Shown one piece after another: positions 12,901-25,366 of a stretch of DNA of 64,000 nt (positions are counted from its first letter, which is position 1; every line of letters starts with the position of its first letter). The DNA is taken from contig NC_058338.1 in assembly GCF_905475395.1 (NCBI RefSeq), forward strand, positions 5,780,935-5,844,934. The letters are read 5' to 3'. The translations under genes were made by a program, and so were the position numbers. The notes beneath the pieces were generated by a model. The model was not told the origin of the DNA, made no database searches, and saw only the letters and a program-made list of their open reading frames with translations. Origin of the DNA: Chrysoperla carnea. Its lineage: Eukaryota; Arthropoda; Insecta; Neuroptera; Chrysopidae.

Positions 12901-14715
12901 TGCCATACTACCCAGCTACACATTTTAATGATTAGCTTAGTATTGGCCCACGTAATAGTCCTAACATATTCAATTTTCGGAAAGTTTAGGAAGCACTACC
13001 CTTTAAACGTCTCCTTATCTTCAAATCTTATAATTATTAAAATAATCAATAGACAGTACAAGTTTATACTTGAGCCAAAAGTTTTCGTACATTTTTTTTG
13101 CTTCTTTTACTGCTTATGCCGCTTACCACAGAAGCAAAATCCAATTCCCGTATGCGAGTGATGTCTTTAAAAGAGAATCGTCAGAAAATGACCACGGCAT
13201 GATTCAATGAAACCTAATCTTGTAAATATTAGGAAGCATTTTATACGTTTGTCTCGGTACAATAAAATTATTTTATTTTAACAATTCAAAACCTTGGAAC
13301 ATAAATCTTTTCGATTATATTTCCACTTCTGTTGCTGCGAAGTATTATCCAGAATTTGCTCAAGATTTTATAACGTTTGGCTTATAAGATCTTGAAAACT
13401 TCCCAACGATTATATTCTAATTACCCCTTCCTCAGAATACATTTAAAAAAAATTTTATTGTTGAGAGACAAATGTATCTATATGTTGACCAAACCTAGCC
13501 CCAAGAATTTTAACTGTACAATAAATTCCCAAATCAATCATTTTTAGCGGTAAAAGAGAGCATGCAATGCAAAATTTTGCTCAGATGAAAACTTCTTACA
13601 TTAATCTGGACTCGTAAAATAAACGGTATTTTGTAACAAAGTGAAGTTCACCGAATTCATTTCAAATATCTCATTCTCATTTCAAATATCCTCCAAGAAT
13701 TTCGTGTATCTCTTGATCTTGAACTGTTTTTTACACCTGCAAGGTGTCCGGACGTCTTGCCTTCGGGTGACAGGTTGTTCTCTAGGAGGGCACAGAGGAC
13801 CCCTTGATCTAACGCCTTGGTGCTAAGGACCTACTTGAGGTATAAGATGTAAACACATATGTCAAGTTAAAAAATAAGACATGTAAGATGTATGGACTTA
13901 TATCCGATCTAAACTAATGTAAGAAACTTTCGTTCAAAATTTATCATTGCAGAGTCTCCAATACATAAAATGAATGATTTCAAATCTTTTTTCCAAAAAA
14001 ATGAGTGCAACGTAAATAATGCCAGCGTGCTACCGCTAAAAAAACACATTTTCAAAAAAGGAAATTAATGAAAAATTAATCAATTGAATAAATTCTAACT
14101 ATGTATATATAATATAATATATTTTTGATTTTTTTTTTTAAATTTTAATTAAGAGAAAACTACAATACAAGAAATAGAAGTATTTTAATGCAAGATAATA
14201 CAAGCTATGTGTACATGCAAAAAAATAAACATTAAGAACTTTTATTTTATTTTTTTAAAACTTATTTTCAAAAATTTTGGTAAATGGAATGAACTATTAC
14301 ATTATTTTATGATTTTTTTTTTTTTTGAGAGTTTTTGGGCTATATATTTATACACATATACAGTGTGTCCTCGGATAAAGGTAACTGTAAATTTATAGTA
14401 TAGTTACCTCTATCCGGGGGCACACTGTATAACATATATATCTATATACATTATATATGTAGATTAAAAATTTTGAAAAATTACTTAGAAAAACAAATGA
14501 CCAAATTTGATTTTTAATGCACAATTAATATTAATAACAAAAAAAATAAAGGTAAAATAAAAATAAAAGATGACAATGAGAAAAAAATAGTATACAATAA
14601 TAATAATTAAGAAAAAAAAAACATTACAAAAGAAATAATAAGCATAAGATATATTAGCTGGTTCTTTTTTAATACATAAATTGTGCAGCCGAATTTTTAA
14701 TTATCATAATTATTG
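9951..14715. other. non-coding AT-rich stretch
   Basis: No gene can be supported. The stretch contains long T runs, scattered simple AT repeats and a hairpin at 14364-14429. Open frames such as those around 12835-13161 have no recognisable domain. The part just below 14716 should include the 3' UTR of the phosphatase gene on the minus strand. A short minus-strand stretch at about 10870-10930 is bounded by possible splice signals, but I found no partner exon. Confidence 0.5.
14364..14429. repeat. short perfect-ended hairpin, CAGTGTG ends
   Basis: The stretch begins ACAGTGTGTCCTCGGATA and ends TATCCGGGGGCACACTGT, with inner arms GGTAACT and AGTTACC. ACAGTGTG-type ends are common in insect mariner-like non-autonomous elements. 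It has no coding capacity and lies downstream of the phosphatase gene. Confidence 0.6.
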
Positions 14716-17700
14716 TTAAATTAAACATACACTATCTGCTTGTTCCGGACAAATTTTTTTAAATATGGTTACTATGTACGGTAGTCTGTAACAAAAATTA
14801 TTAAAAAAATATATTTATTATTATTAATAGAAGTAATTAGGGTCAAAAAATTAATTCATTAATGTAGTAATTAAAAATCCCTTTTTTTTGCACGAGTTTA
14901 ATTTTGATTTCCCGTTTTTATCGCTATTCTGTCGATAAAGTGGATGATTTTGTACTTCGATGAAATTATAATTATAATGACGATATCGTAAAATAATTTT
15001 AGTACAACATTACTCTGTCCACTTTGAAAATAAAATATTCAAAATCACAAAATATGCAGCCATGCGTTTCATCTTTAACAAATTCGTGATATTTTCCAAA
15101 AAAAATTGACCGATCGTGACGTTAAACAACTCGTAACACGAATATTTTTTTCAATCAACTTCAAAATAAAATATTCTATATAGTATGACTTTTGAAAATC
15201 AATATAAAAAAAACTTACTTTGCAGCTAAACCACCACCTGGGGGCAATCCAAGTTGAACATCTTCTTTTTCAAGTTTTTCTATGACATGATGGAATTCAA
15301 CTTTGTCACCTTGTTCAACAATTTCTGAAATACAAAAAAAAAATACCATGTTAATTATTTCTCTTAATTAAAATTACCCTTGTACCGTTTGCTTCCGAAT
15401 TAAATATGGTTTTTGAACTGTCGTCAATTTATTTTCTTATCTATTTGATATCAAATCACTTTCTCGACATTTTTTTCTTCTGAAAATAGGATTATGAGGA
15501 ACATATTCTGGAAAAATTCTTTGACTAAACAACTAAACTATCCTGGAATAATTGTTTCCAATGTTTTTTTTTTTTTCTAGATAAAAGAAGGGGTAAATGT
15601 TTATTTGTTTTAGCCGCATGTTCTTAATCATACAACAACAGTTCAAACAGAAATAATTTCATTTATTTGAATTAATTTACAATATTTTTTTTTTAATATT
15701 AACAAACACAAACATAAATATTTATATATTTTTAATAAAAATATATTTGTCTTTCTCTAAATACAATACTTTCATGGTTAGTATACAAAGGAAAGGAAAT
15801 GTCCATAGTGTTAGATATGTTAATGATTGTGTATTCGGACAAAATGAGCGCTAAGAGATCCAGATTAGTTTTCTAAGTGATCCAGATACCCATACATTTT
15901 TATCTAAGATCCGCGAACATATCTGGAGATCGGTCAATAAACTAATCGAACGTTCATTTCGACCAAACACAACTAATATCATTTTTGGCAAATTCACTTA
16001 TACCATCAATTTTTAAACAACCTGTACATATCTATCACCGTGGACAAAAGAGAAGCAGGCAATCATATTTAAATTAAATTTTTGTAATATGAAAAACCAC
16101 AACCGTAGCTGATAAGAACCAATGTAACAAATAAATTAGACCGTAAATTAGCAATCTAGTATGTATGATACAACATCTATGGTCACGTAAAATGCTATCA
16201 ATATCCATTTTACAGCAGTAGAAAGAACCTGCAGTAAGCAAAGGAAATTTGTTTGCCCTACTGGATGCAAACTGATCTAATTAACGAATGAATATAATTA
16301 GTCGGATTAATTAGATAATTAGATGGATTTTGTTTATTCAACTAACACGATATATAAAGATATAGATTATATCTTTGTTAATATTAATAATTATCGAAAC
16401 AGTTTGGTTAAATGAGCGAGAAGTCGTATAAATATTGCACGGCTCCCAATTGTAATATTAATAAGGCCTTTGATAAATAGAAAACAATTACCCTGCGCGG
16501 GTCATACTACTAAGAGCTACTCACGAAATACTTATGTTATAGCCCACGTAGATAATTTTCTTTCTATTCGTCGTTTTTTTTTTTACCCTGATTTCTAAAT
16601 TAATACTGATATAGGATAATTCTTGGTAGAATTAGACAAGGTATGCTCGATAGAGGACGAGTTTTAGTTCAGTTCGCGCACATATCCAGTCGACGCCATC
16701 TTAGCTTGTTCCCGCTTCCTGATTCAAATGTTGTAAAAAACGTGAATACGTTTGCGTGAACAATCCTTGTGTGAAGAATAGTTTCTTACAATGAATGATT
16801 AATGATTAATAAACTTTTTCCGCCTCAGATTTTTTCAATTTTTTATGAGACGACTTGACATTGCAAATATGTAAACAAAAAATTGACCAACTTGACAGCT
16901 CGAACAATTTTCTCATATATAATTATGTGAGATTTTCTTTCGCTACGGTCTCGCTTTTTATTAACTAATGGTAGGCCGGAAAAATGATAAAACTTAACAC
17001 TTACAATCGTGCTCGCTTCGTTGCTAGTAGAATAAAATGGTACAAATTTTCAATAACTTAGAAGCTATGACCGTATTAACAATTAATGGCCGTAATAAAA
17101 AATGCCCCCCCCCCAATTTTGAGCGATGGGCAAGCTGAAAATTTGGATTCAGCGGGTCAAAATACACGTCATGTTCGGTAGAACCTGTAAATTCATTCAA
17201 AACCTACTCAGTGCCTACACTATGAACAAATAAACAATATGACGGTGACTGGGTACAGTGCGAGAGAGTGAGAGAATGTCCCCATCCTACTTCTACCTGC
17301 ATAAGAGCATACCTTGTCTAGTTCTACCATGGGATAATTGACAGATTAGTAATTTAAATGACTAAGCGAAACAATATGCTTCTTTTTACAACATTCCATA
17401 AAACTTGAAATATTTTTAAATTTTATTTTTATATCTTAGGCAGACAATTTGGTACGTTTCTCGTGAATTTAATGACTAATTTTGAATTAGGTAAAGGGTA
17501 TTTTTCGGCTCTGAATAAATTTCATTTGTACTAAAGTACTCAATAACTAAATCAAAATTAGTATATGCCTTAAAATAATAAATACGTTTAAACTATTTCA
17601 CTAAAAAAAATTTGCTAGGACTAGAAAAACATTGTAAATTTTTAAAAAGTAAGAGAAGAACGTTTTTTTAAGAGAAAAAATGTTTGAATTTATAACCAAA

Positions 17701-20413
17701 GAAATCACCTTTTACTCGTCGTTCCAAACATTGTTCTAGATGTTGCTCTCGTTGTATTGCTTCAACACAAGGACTTGGTGCTCCATCAAATACAACCAGA
17801 ACAATACTCATATTATCTCGACTTCCCTGCAAAATTAAAAATAGTATTTTCAAATTTATATCAAACATATTATTCTGAGAAAATGTTTAAAGCAGAGTAA
17901 ATCTACCGGATTTTGATTATCAATTCGGAAAATTTTGAGAGGTTCCGGAACTATCGTGAATTGTTTGTTCGAAAAAATTATTGGAATAATGCCCATGTCT
18001 GGGTAAATCTTAGTGAAACTCATTTATTTTGACCATATGACTTGAAAATAAAATAGTGTTTTCCGGACATCCTGTACAATAAGAAAAAATTAATAAGCTT
18101 AATAAGCCTTCCCAAAAACAAAATTTTCTTAAAATCAAACATTTTAGCGTTAACCTTTCGTGTGGAATAGCCCTTATATACAATTTGTCCGTACCTTATA
18201 CAAACATGTATCAATCACTTGAGATGCGATCGCCTCTAGGTCATCGGTGACTTGTAAACGACTATGAATATATTGACATAGATCATAATTGCTCATAACA
18301 TCCCAAACACCATCACATGCTAATACCAAAAATTCATCAGCATTATCCTCCCGATCCCTAACAAATATTTCTGGTTCAGGTGATACTAATTGTTCACATT
18401 GTCCTACACCTATCACTTTTTTGTAATCATAATCACCAAGGGCTCGTGATACCTATGCGCAAAAAAATAAATTCATTAAAAATTTGATTTGAAGTCATTT
18501 TAGGTCGTATGAAACTTACGGCAAGACTTCCATTCACACGTTGTATTAAAACTGATCCACCAGCTTTTTGTATACGCTCACGCTCTTGTGGGAGTCCAGG
18601 CTTATGATCTCGTGTACTAAATACAGTTCGGCCTTCACGTGATATGACAGCACGTGAATCACCACAGTTTGCTATAAATATTTGTTTAGGTGATATAAAA
18701 GCGCATACTGCTGTTGATCCAGATTTATCTTCACCACTTGATATTTCAGGAAGTGAACGCATTGTGTCATCCAACCTGTACAAATATTTATCGATTCAAT
18801 TTGAATTCAAACGATGGAATACATTTAAAATTGAGGCAGTTATATAATTCAGAATTAAGGCTCTTTTATTTTAGCAGATACCCTAGCAAGAAATTTATGG
18901 CTTTTTCCATCGCTTTTGGCTTCGTTTGCTAATAATAGAAACTTTCATAAACCTAAATGACTTTGCATGTCGCTGTAAGGAAAGTTTAAAATAAATAAGG
19001 TCATGATTCTGGACAATTCCAAAGTCTGTGGAAATTAGAAGGGAGAGATTAAATTACAGCTTGTTTAAAATTTACTTTAAATCTTGAAAAGGGGAATTTA
19101 AGCAGATTACGGTCTGATTAATTAAAAGATCAAACTATTTTTTATGAGTGGAAACTCGTGGAAAATTAACTCGAAATCTGAAAATACTTCTTCGAGGATA
19201 AAATCTGTATTTTTTTTATTGTAAATGAACTAAGCTTGACCAAATGCCTTTTATGCTTCCAAGTGTCAGATGTCTAACTCTACGAAATTTAACTACAAAT
19301 AGCATACAAAAACCCTGGTGGAAAAAATAATCGAAGAAAGAATAAGTCTTAAAAAGTCTTAGAAACTCTGAATTTCTCAACGTTTTTGGACTGTCTAATT
19401 CAGACTTGTCTGGATAACTCTGAATTAGACAATCACAAAACCTTGAGAAATTCAGAGTTTCGAAGACTTTCAGAGTTTTTAAGACTTATTCTTTCTCCAA
19501 AAATTTTTTCCAACAGGGAAGTAGTTTTTCGACTTTTATATAAAACGAAACGAGATATCGTAATATACAGGGTGGACCATTATAATTTATTATGGATAAT
19601 AGCTCGTTGTTATTTATCAAAAAATGACTTAAACAAGGGTTGTAGAGTTTGATGGAGGGCATCATGTTCTGGCATCAGATTGGACCTGGTTCTCCAGGTT
19701 GCTACCTAAAGTTGTCAAGAGCAGTGGAGGACATTTGCTTGTGCCCATGACTTTGGCCTACAATTATCGATAAACTTTAAGCGTATTTTCTTTCAATTAA
19801 ATGCAATAACATAATTTTAAGTCGCATTTCCTCCGAACTTCCTAGTTTAAAGTGTTATTCTATCTCTTGCCTTTTAGGATTTAACTTCAAAATTAAAGTA
19901 ACGAGGAGAACTAAATCAATTTTGGTGTCCTCCATCAAACTTCACAACTTTTGCTAAAAATTTACTTTTAATCGACAAGTTTTCAAGGTACTAGGCCTAT
20001 TAAATCCATATAGTAAAATAAAATATTAAAAACCTAAGAAAACCACTATGAATTCCTTTCGTAACATCCTCTCTAAATTCTTCAGTTTGCATTATACATT
20101 CTAATAAGTGTTCCGCACAATGTGCTGATACTTTTGCACCCGCATGCCCATCGAAAACCGCAAAATATGACCAATCATTCAACGAACTTCCTTCCATTCC
20201 ATCACCAAGGCCTGTTACCGCTCTATGTGCATCTTCCATTTCCACTCGCCATCCTTGCATGCTAGCAACGCCATACCTATTCATAAAAACGTCCAGTTTT
20301 ACAAATCTATATTTTGAAAACTTACGATGATCTCAATTTTCATACCTAAGACCGTTGCCAGCTCCATGTTCTGTATATTTATCGGTTTTAGGTTTCTCAA
20401 GAAATGCTCCCAT
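14716..20413 (-). CDS. protein phosphatase PPM1A/B-like (PP2C family)
   Basis: A metal-dependent Ser/Thr phosphatase of the PPM1A/PPM1B type (Drosophila relative: alphabet), expected to act on kinases of stress and TGF-beta-type signalling in the cytoplasm and nucleus. Exons (minus, from 5'): 20346-20413, 20034-20276, 18520-18775, 18195-18452, 17709-17826, 15219-15324, 14716-14785; all junctions keep frame, giving 372 aa. Seen directly: N-terminal [10 protein letters not shown], a myristoylation-type start as in PPM1[11 protein letters not shown] with R33, E37 and D38; VFDGHAG (D65, G66, H67); ACDGVWDVM (D236); GSRDNMS (D279), the metal- and phosphate-binding residues of the family. The C-terminal helical extension is present ([10 protein letters not shown]). 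The last exon is the least certain: its 23 codons end [14 protein letters not shown], similar in pattern to the family C terminus. If the donor before it is unused, translation stops two bases later at an overlapping TAA. Confidence 0.93.
16622..17331. mobile_element. 710-bp non-autonomous DNA transposon, copy 1 (8-bp TSD)
   Basis: It begins CTTGGTAGAATTAGACAAGG and ends with the reverse complement of CATGGTAGAACTAGACAAGG, and is flanked by GGATAATT on both sides (16614-16621 and 17332-17339), an 8-bp target duplication. It sits in a phosphatase intron. A second copy lies in the opposite orientation at 33852-34394, and internal blocks are shared (CCTCAGATTTTTTCAATTTT and TTGACAGCTCG here). 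No transposase ORF. An 8-bp duplication fits hAT or P-type transposases; the ends alone do not decide. Confidence 0.85.
19322..19512. repeat. hairpin element with ~85-bp arms
   Basis: Left arm 19322-19410 and right arm 19418-19512 are reverse complements with few mismatches (AGAAAGAATAAGTCTTAAAA against TTTTAAGACTTATTCTTTCT; AAACTCTGAATTTCTCAA against TTGAGAAATTCAGAGTTT). The loop is about ten bases. It lies in a phosphatase intron and would form a long stem in the pre-mRNA. It is probably a foldback transposon. Confidence 0.75.
19567..19960. mobile_element. non-autonomous DNA-transposon remnant
   Basis: It starts CAGGGTGGACCATTATAATT, an end type common among insect mariner-like elements. 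Inside, GTTGTAGAGTTTGATGGAGG near 19640 is inverted as CCTCCATCAAACTTCACAAC near 19930. It lies immediately beside the hairpin element in the same phosphatase intron. There is no ORF. Confidence 0.5.
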
Positions 20414-21379
20414 CGCTCGATCGTGATATTACGCGTTAAGATTTGTTTTTAAAATAAAAAAAAACGTATTTATCTGCCTAAATGCAGCATGGTTACCACT
20501 TCTACCAAATTTTCATTCTATCATTCAACAAAAAACAAACAAAAATATTTTTATATCTCATTAATTAGAACTAAGTGTCAATCAAAAATTTTTAACACAC
20601 GTATTTAATTTATGTAAACAAATTGGTAAAAAAAACACTTGATATTGAAACTACAGGCGAAAATGGATAAGAATTGTATAAGAAAAAAAACACATTATCA
20701 AGTTCTATTTTAAATTGGGAAACGAGAGAAAAATTGTTACAATCTGTAATTAAAAAACTACATAATCAACACACACAAAATTAATTTAGCAAACGTTAGT
20801 AATTAGTAATAAAAAAAACAGAATTAATACATTCACAGTAACATTTTAGTTTGAATCAAGTATTATTAAATGTAATAATTATTTACATCGTAATCGTATT
20901 ATTATTTTGAAAATTATTACACACAGTATGATGATAACAAAATATATATGTATAGTCAAGTATAGCACACACAGATATACCAGAAATGGCGGTGCAAATT
21001 ATTACTTGACATGCGCTGTAGTTGGTGTTCTATAATTTTATAAAAGGCTTGACGCTGACGTAAGATTACACCAACCAGAAGACAGGATACTTTAAAATAA
21101 CCATGCTATGGTTACCAATTAAAATAAATGAAGAAAATTTTAAATTTGAGCGCGTTTTTTTATCATATTAAAAAATTACACAGGTCTATGACTATAAAAA
21201 ATTGCATAGGATTTTTTTTACATTTTCTTATAGATTTTGACCTCCTAAAAAACGGGAAAAATATTAAAAACATTCTATCACATAGATATTAGTAACAACA
21301 TAGTCTTAAAGTAGTATTATTGCACAATAAAAATAAATTAGCTTCGCTTCCAATGAGGTATTCTGTGCATATGGAATAA
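20414..21379. other. intergenic: phosphatase 5' flank
   Basis: This AT-rich region should hold the phosphatase promoter and 5' UTR, possibly with an upstream non-coding exon. I could not place a transcription start. No ORF of note. Confidence 0.4.
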
Positions 21380-21399
21380 AACTAACCGTAATAATTTGG

Positions 21400-22110
21400 A
21401 CATTACCCGAGGGAAAAAATCAAATATCAGGACCATCAATGGATGGTTTGTGGGGACTTCAAAATACTCACGATGTTTCTGGGTCAACAGGCAGGCTATA
21501 CTAAATATGGGATAGTAGAGCCAGAAAACAGTACTGGACTAAAATTGATTGACCACCCCGAGAAACTTTACAGCCTGGGGAGAAAAATGTTATCATAATT
21601 ATACTACTTTGGTGCCACCAGAAAAAGTTTTGTTGAAAATATCAAATTGGGGTCGATGAAACAATTTGTAAAATCACTGCAAAAGGATGGAGGCTGTTTT
21701 AAATATCTATTTACAAAATTCCCGAAACTGTCATAAGCAAAGTTGAAAGAGGGAGTTTTCACTAGCCCCGACATAAGAAGGCTTTTAACTGACACCATCT
21801 TTGTGGAAAGTATGATTGAGAAGGAAAAAGAAATTTGGGTATCGTTCAAGGATGTAGTGCCAAAGTTTTTGGGAAATACTAAGGATCCTGACTACAAAAC
21901 CATTGTTCAACTATAGCAGCATACGAAGCTCAAGGCTGCAAGATAAGCCTGAAGGTCCATTTTTTACACTCCCACATAGAATATTTTCCTGAAAACTTGG
22001 GAGTTTACAGTGAAGAACAGGGGGAGCGGTTTCACCAGGATGTCCGCGATATCAAGAGACCGTACCAAGGAAAAGATGGGATGTCACTATGTTTGCAGGC
22101 TACTGTATAA
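21400..22110 (+). pseudogene. decayed repetitive transposon-like ORF
   Basis: The plus strand retains stretches of a protein family that I recognise as a high-copy repetitive ORF in arthropod genomes, with the signatures FLHSHIEYFPENLG and SEEQGERFHQD near the downstream end (about 21925-22060) and a stretch like VPKFLGNTKDPDY before it. The copy is broken and is not a working gene. I do not know which class of mobile element this family belongs to, so I treat it as a fossil. It lies between the phosphatase and the first zinc-finger gene and has no visible terminal repeats. Confidence 0.65.
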
Positions 22111-22759
22111 TTTTTAATAAACGAGTGCTTTATCTTTTTCAACGGAGGTTGTATCCAAAATCGTTTTACGTCATTTTTATTAAATGCCTTGTTTTACGAA
22201 TATTTCTGGAAATTAATATCTGAAAACATGTAGGTAAGCTGGTTTTATGTTTGTTATTGAAATAAATACCACGATATTTGAAATAAAAGTGTATATTAAG
22301 AAATTTTATTTAAAAAACATACAACAGACTTATAGTTTGCCAAATATCGACATTTCGATTGCAATGCAATCATCGTCAGTAGCTAAATTTATTCACACAT
22401 TACAAACATTTCTTACAAAGTTAAAAATAAACCTGTAAAACATTTTTATAAGTTGGATTAAAATTTGGTATCGTTTGTGAAATGGGTGTATCCAAGTTCG
22501 CTATAACTGACGAGAATCGTTTTATGGTTTTATTTTAAACAGTTTTATCAATTCAGAGTCAGGTATAGGACCTTTATCCTACTATAGGACCTAGTTCAGT
22601 CTTATTACCCGTTGGATTAAAATGCTTTCGCAAACATCGAAACTATTGTGAAACCTAATAAATTTTGTGTTTCGTACTCAAAAAACATGGTCTTCAATGA
22701 AAAATTTTTCGATTGGATGATTCTTGACATTGATTTTATATTCCTTTTTTTCATTCAAA
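22111..22759. other. intergenic with a small repeat motif
   Basis: No gene. A stretch at about 22335-22400 (ATCGACATTTCGATTGCAAT, then ATCATCGTCAGTAGCTAAAT) resembles a dispersed insect repeat and shares its CATCNTCAGTA core with the hairpin at about 47005-47200. The lower-numbered end of the finger gene's 3' UTR lies here. Confidence 0.4.
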
Positions 22760-23719
22760 TTACGACTGTTTTACCAAATTAGGACGGTGAGTTCGTTTAT
22801 GAGAATTCAAACTGCTACGCGCGCTAAATTTTTTATCACAAATATCACAAGAAAATGGTTTTTCTCTAGTATGAGTTCGTTTATGTTGAACTAAATGTTG
22901 AGACACGGAAAACCTTCTTTCACAAACATCACATGAGTACGGTTTTTCTCCAGTATGTGTTCGTTTATGTTTAATTAAATGAAAATTTTGATTGAATTTT
23001 TTATCACAAACATCGCATGAAAATGGTTTTTCGCCCGAATGCGTTCGTTTATGTTGTGTTAAATTGATTTGCTGAGAAAATTTTCTATCACAAATATCAC
23101 ATGTGAAAGGTTTTTCCCCAATATGAGTTCGTTCGTGATTGCTTAAATGATGACTTTGGGTAAATTTTTTATCACATAAATTACATGAAAATGGTTTTTC
23201 TTTGGGATGAGTTCGTCGTTTATGTTTGTCTAAGTATAGTTGTGAGGAATATCTTTTTTCACAAATAGTACAAGAGAATAGTTTTTCATCTGCATGAATC
23301 CGTTGATGGATAATTAGTAATTTACGTTGTGTAAATCCTTTATTACATGCACTACATAGAAAATGTTTTTCTGGAGTGTGAAATAGTTTATGCCTTGATA
23401 AATTTTGTTTTGAGGCAAACGTTCTGTCACAAGCCTCACATGGAAAACGTTTATTTCTAATATGAGTCGTTAAATTACTAGTAGAAGGTTCTAATATTTT
23501 TTCAATAATTTCTTCCTTGATAATTAATTCCGTATGTAAGCCTTGTTCAATTTTAATGGCTTCATCTTTAATTAAAATTGGATGATTTTCTTGAATTGCT
23601 TCATTTTCTTCTATTTCTTGTTTAATTAATAGTTCCGGATTAAATTGTTGCTCAACTTCAATATTTTCCTGTTTGATCGAAGATAAACTATTCAAATTAG
23701 ATAATAAATAATTAGCCAT
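22760..23719 (-). CDS. C2H2 zinc-finger protein, eight fingers
   Basis: A single-exon frame of 319 aa, probably a DNA-binding nuclear transcription regulator; its target cannot be told from sequence. I start at the first in-frame ATG (MANYLLSN); the frame is open for 28 codons further but without an ATG, so a spliced upstream exon is possible. Residues about 10-90 are acidic and repetitive, with several I-K-Q/E-E-I-type segments like those of the larger neighbour, indicating common descent. Then eight consecutive C2H2 fingers follow, from FPCEACDRTF to FSCDICDKKF, mostly joined by TGEKP-type linkers. The third has an extra residue between its histidines (HKRRTH). The fingers lack a ZAD or BTB domain. 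Same strand as the 23-finger gene 1.6 kb away. Confidence 0.85.
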   Translation of the reverse strand: MANYLLSNLNSLSSIKQENIEVEQQFNPELLIKQEIEENEAIQENHPILIKDEAIKIEQGLHTELIIKEEIIEKILEPSTSNLTTHIRNKRFPCEACDRTFASKQNLSRHKLFHTPEKHFLCSACNKGFTQRKLLIIHQRIHADEKLFSCTICEKRYSSQLYLDKHKRRTHPKEKPFSCNLCDKKFTQSHHLSNHERTHIGEKPFTCDICDRKFSQQINLTQHKRTHSGEKPFSCDVCDKKFNQNFHLIKHKRTHTGEKPYSCDVCERRFSVSQHLVQHKRTHTREKPFSCDICDKKFSARSSLNSHKRTHRPNLVKQS

Positions 23720-25366
23720 TATTCGAATTGAAAGGTAGGTGTGTACTATTTTTAGTAGAATTAATTGTGAAAAGGCTTTTGAATCAATAAATTCATGAAC
23801 CAATAAGCATATTTTATCTCAATAAGCCTAAAATCACGATATATCGACATTGGTATAGGGACTGTCGTCAGCTGCAAATGGTCGGTGCAAAATATTTTAA
23901 AGGAAAGGGGGTACAGTAAGTTTTTGGAAAAATTAATTTGGGGATCATAATTTTCATGACACAGAGATATGGCGATAAATTTCTAACTAAAATTACTCTC
24001 CAAACACATATAACCTACACATTCAACAAGTAATTTTTTCATCAAAATCAACAAAGATTAGTTGGAATTTTGATTTCCTGATTCTTAAATAGCCCTCTAA
24101 ATAATATTAATTTGATATTTTTTTCCAATGAACAGAAACCACTTGCTGCAAGTGTCAGCGACCGATCGATTGTATCATTTACCTATTTGACAATTCATTA
24201 GGAGCCAATAAGGTAGTTTCCTGATATCGAATTTGCCAAATTACTCATAAAATTGTAAAAGTAGATTTAATAACATAACAAAATTTGAGAGTTAAATTAA
24301 AATTGATAAAAAAATGAAGAAGTTTAAACATTCAAAGATTGTTGTCTGTCTCTTTTTGGAAAAAAAGTTTTATATATACTGTGCAATGACGTCATTAGTC
24401 GATATTTTCCTTTTTGTTTGATTAGGAGTTTTAAACGTTCATATTTTGCGCATTTCTAAAGATTTTCCAAAACTAATGTCCGACTGAAACAGGATTTTTA
24501 CCCGAAATCAACTTCATCCTAGGTATCGTTTGTTTTTCACGTCATTTAAGTGAAGAGAGATAGCCACTCTTAGATAGCCAGCCATACATACATATCATAC
24601 ACACATGATTGATATTCCCATATAATATATACTATACAATATTTGAACCTAATTTGCGCCCTCACGGGTAAACAGTGATGTTTTCGAAAAAATGTCTCAA
24701 ACAAAAGTTGTTTATTATTTTATGAGGAACATGTCTTACATTTAAACTTTTGTTCTATCTCTAACGGTTTACAAGATGAGTCCTACGGATCCAAGACCCA
24801 ATTGGCCTATGTTGCTCATTTACGAAGTAGACCTCACTTTTTACGACCTGAGCACGCTGTAAGACTTTCAACTTGATATCTTTTTTCGTTTTCGAGTTAT
24901 CGTGATGACAGATGGACAGACAGATAGACGGACAACCGGATATAGACTAAATAAGTGATTTTATCAGTAGCATCGTAGCTCGTAAACGAATGAACCAATT
25001 TCGATTTTTGCAATGCCACACACAAAAAGACGCGTTAATTTCCTTGTAACTCTCTTCAAAATTGATTTTCCTGATACATAGCTAAGAATACTCCCGCTTA
25101 ATTTTACCTTCAAACAAACCTAAAATTTTACCTCCTAAACATCCGTTTAGAAGCTATGATGCCACAGACAGATACACAGATTCGTGGAATTTATATAACA
25201 CTCCTCTTTATTAGTCAAAATATGCAATTGTATAACTTTTATCTCAAGTTATACAATTACTTTTTTCGTTAAAACTGCAAGGGAATTCTGGAGATAAGGC
25301 AGAAAAAACATCCTTACAATCTTCCAGGATTATATAATAGTAGTCAAATTTATTTAAATAATTACA
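23720..25366. other. intergenic between two zinc-finger genes
   Basis: No gene is visible. It contains one copy of a dispersed ~450-bp repeat (24527-24985). A tail AATAAA signal for the large finger gene lies on the minus strand at 25349-25354, just past its stop codon. The promoter of the smaller finger gene should lie at the low-coordinate end. Confidence 0.5.
24527..24985. repeat. dispersed repeat, copy 1 (ends in GACGG-rich tract)
   Basis: It matches 61888-62345 over its whole length: shared landmarks in order are CGGGTAAACAGTGATGTTT-like, ACAAAAGTTGTTTATT, TATCTCTAACGGTTTACAAG, TTGCTCATTTACGAA, CACGCTGTAA, TTGATATC, GTTATCGTGATGACAGA and GACAACCGGA. The last portion is built of GACGGACA-like short repeats. 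No ORF spans it. This looks like a high-copy interspersed repeat; I see no clear terminal inverted repeats. Confidence 0.8.

Noticed and set aside
12835-13161. 108-codon ORF
   Set aside because: No recognised domain, another frame overlaps it, and composition fits chance. I could not support it as a gene.
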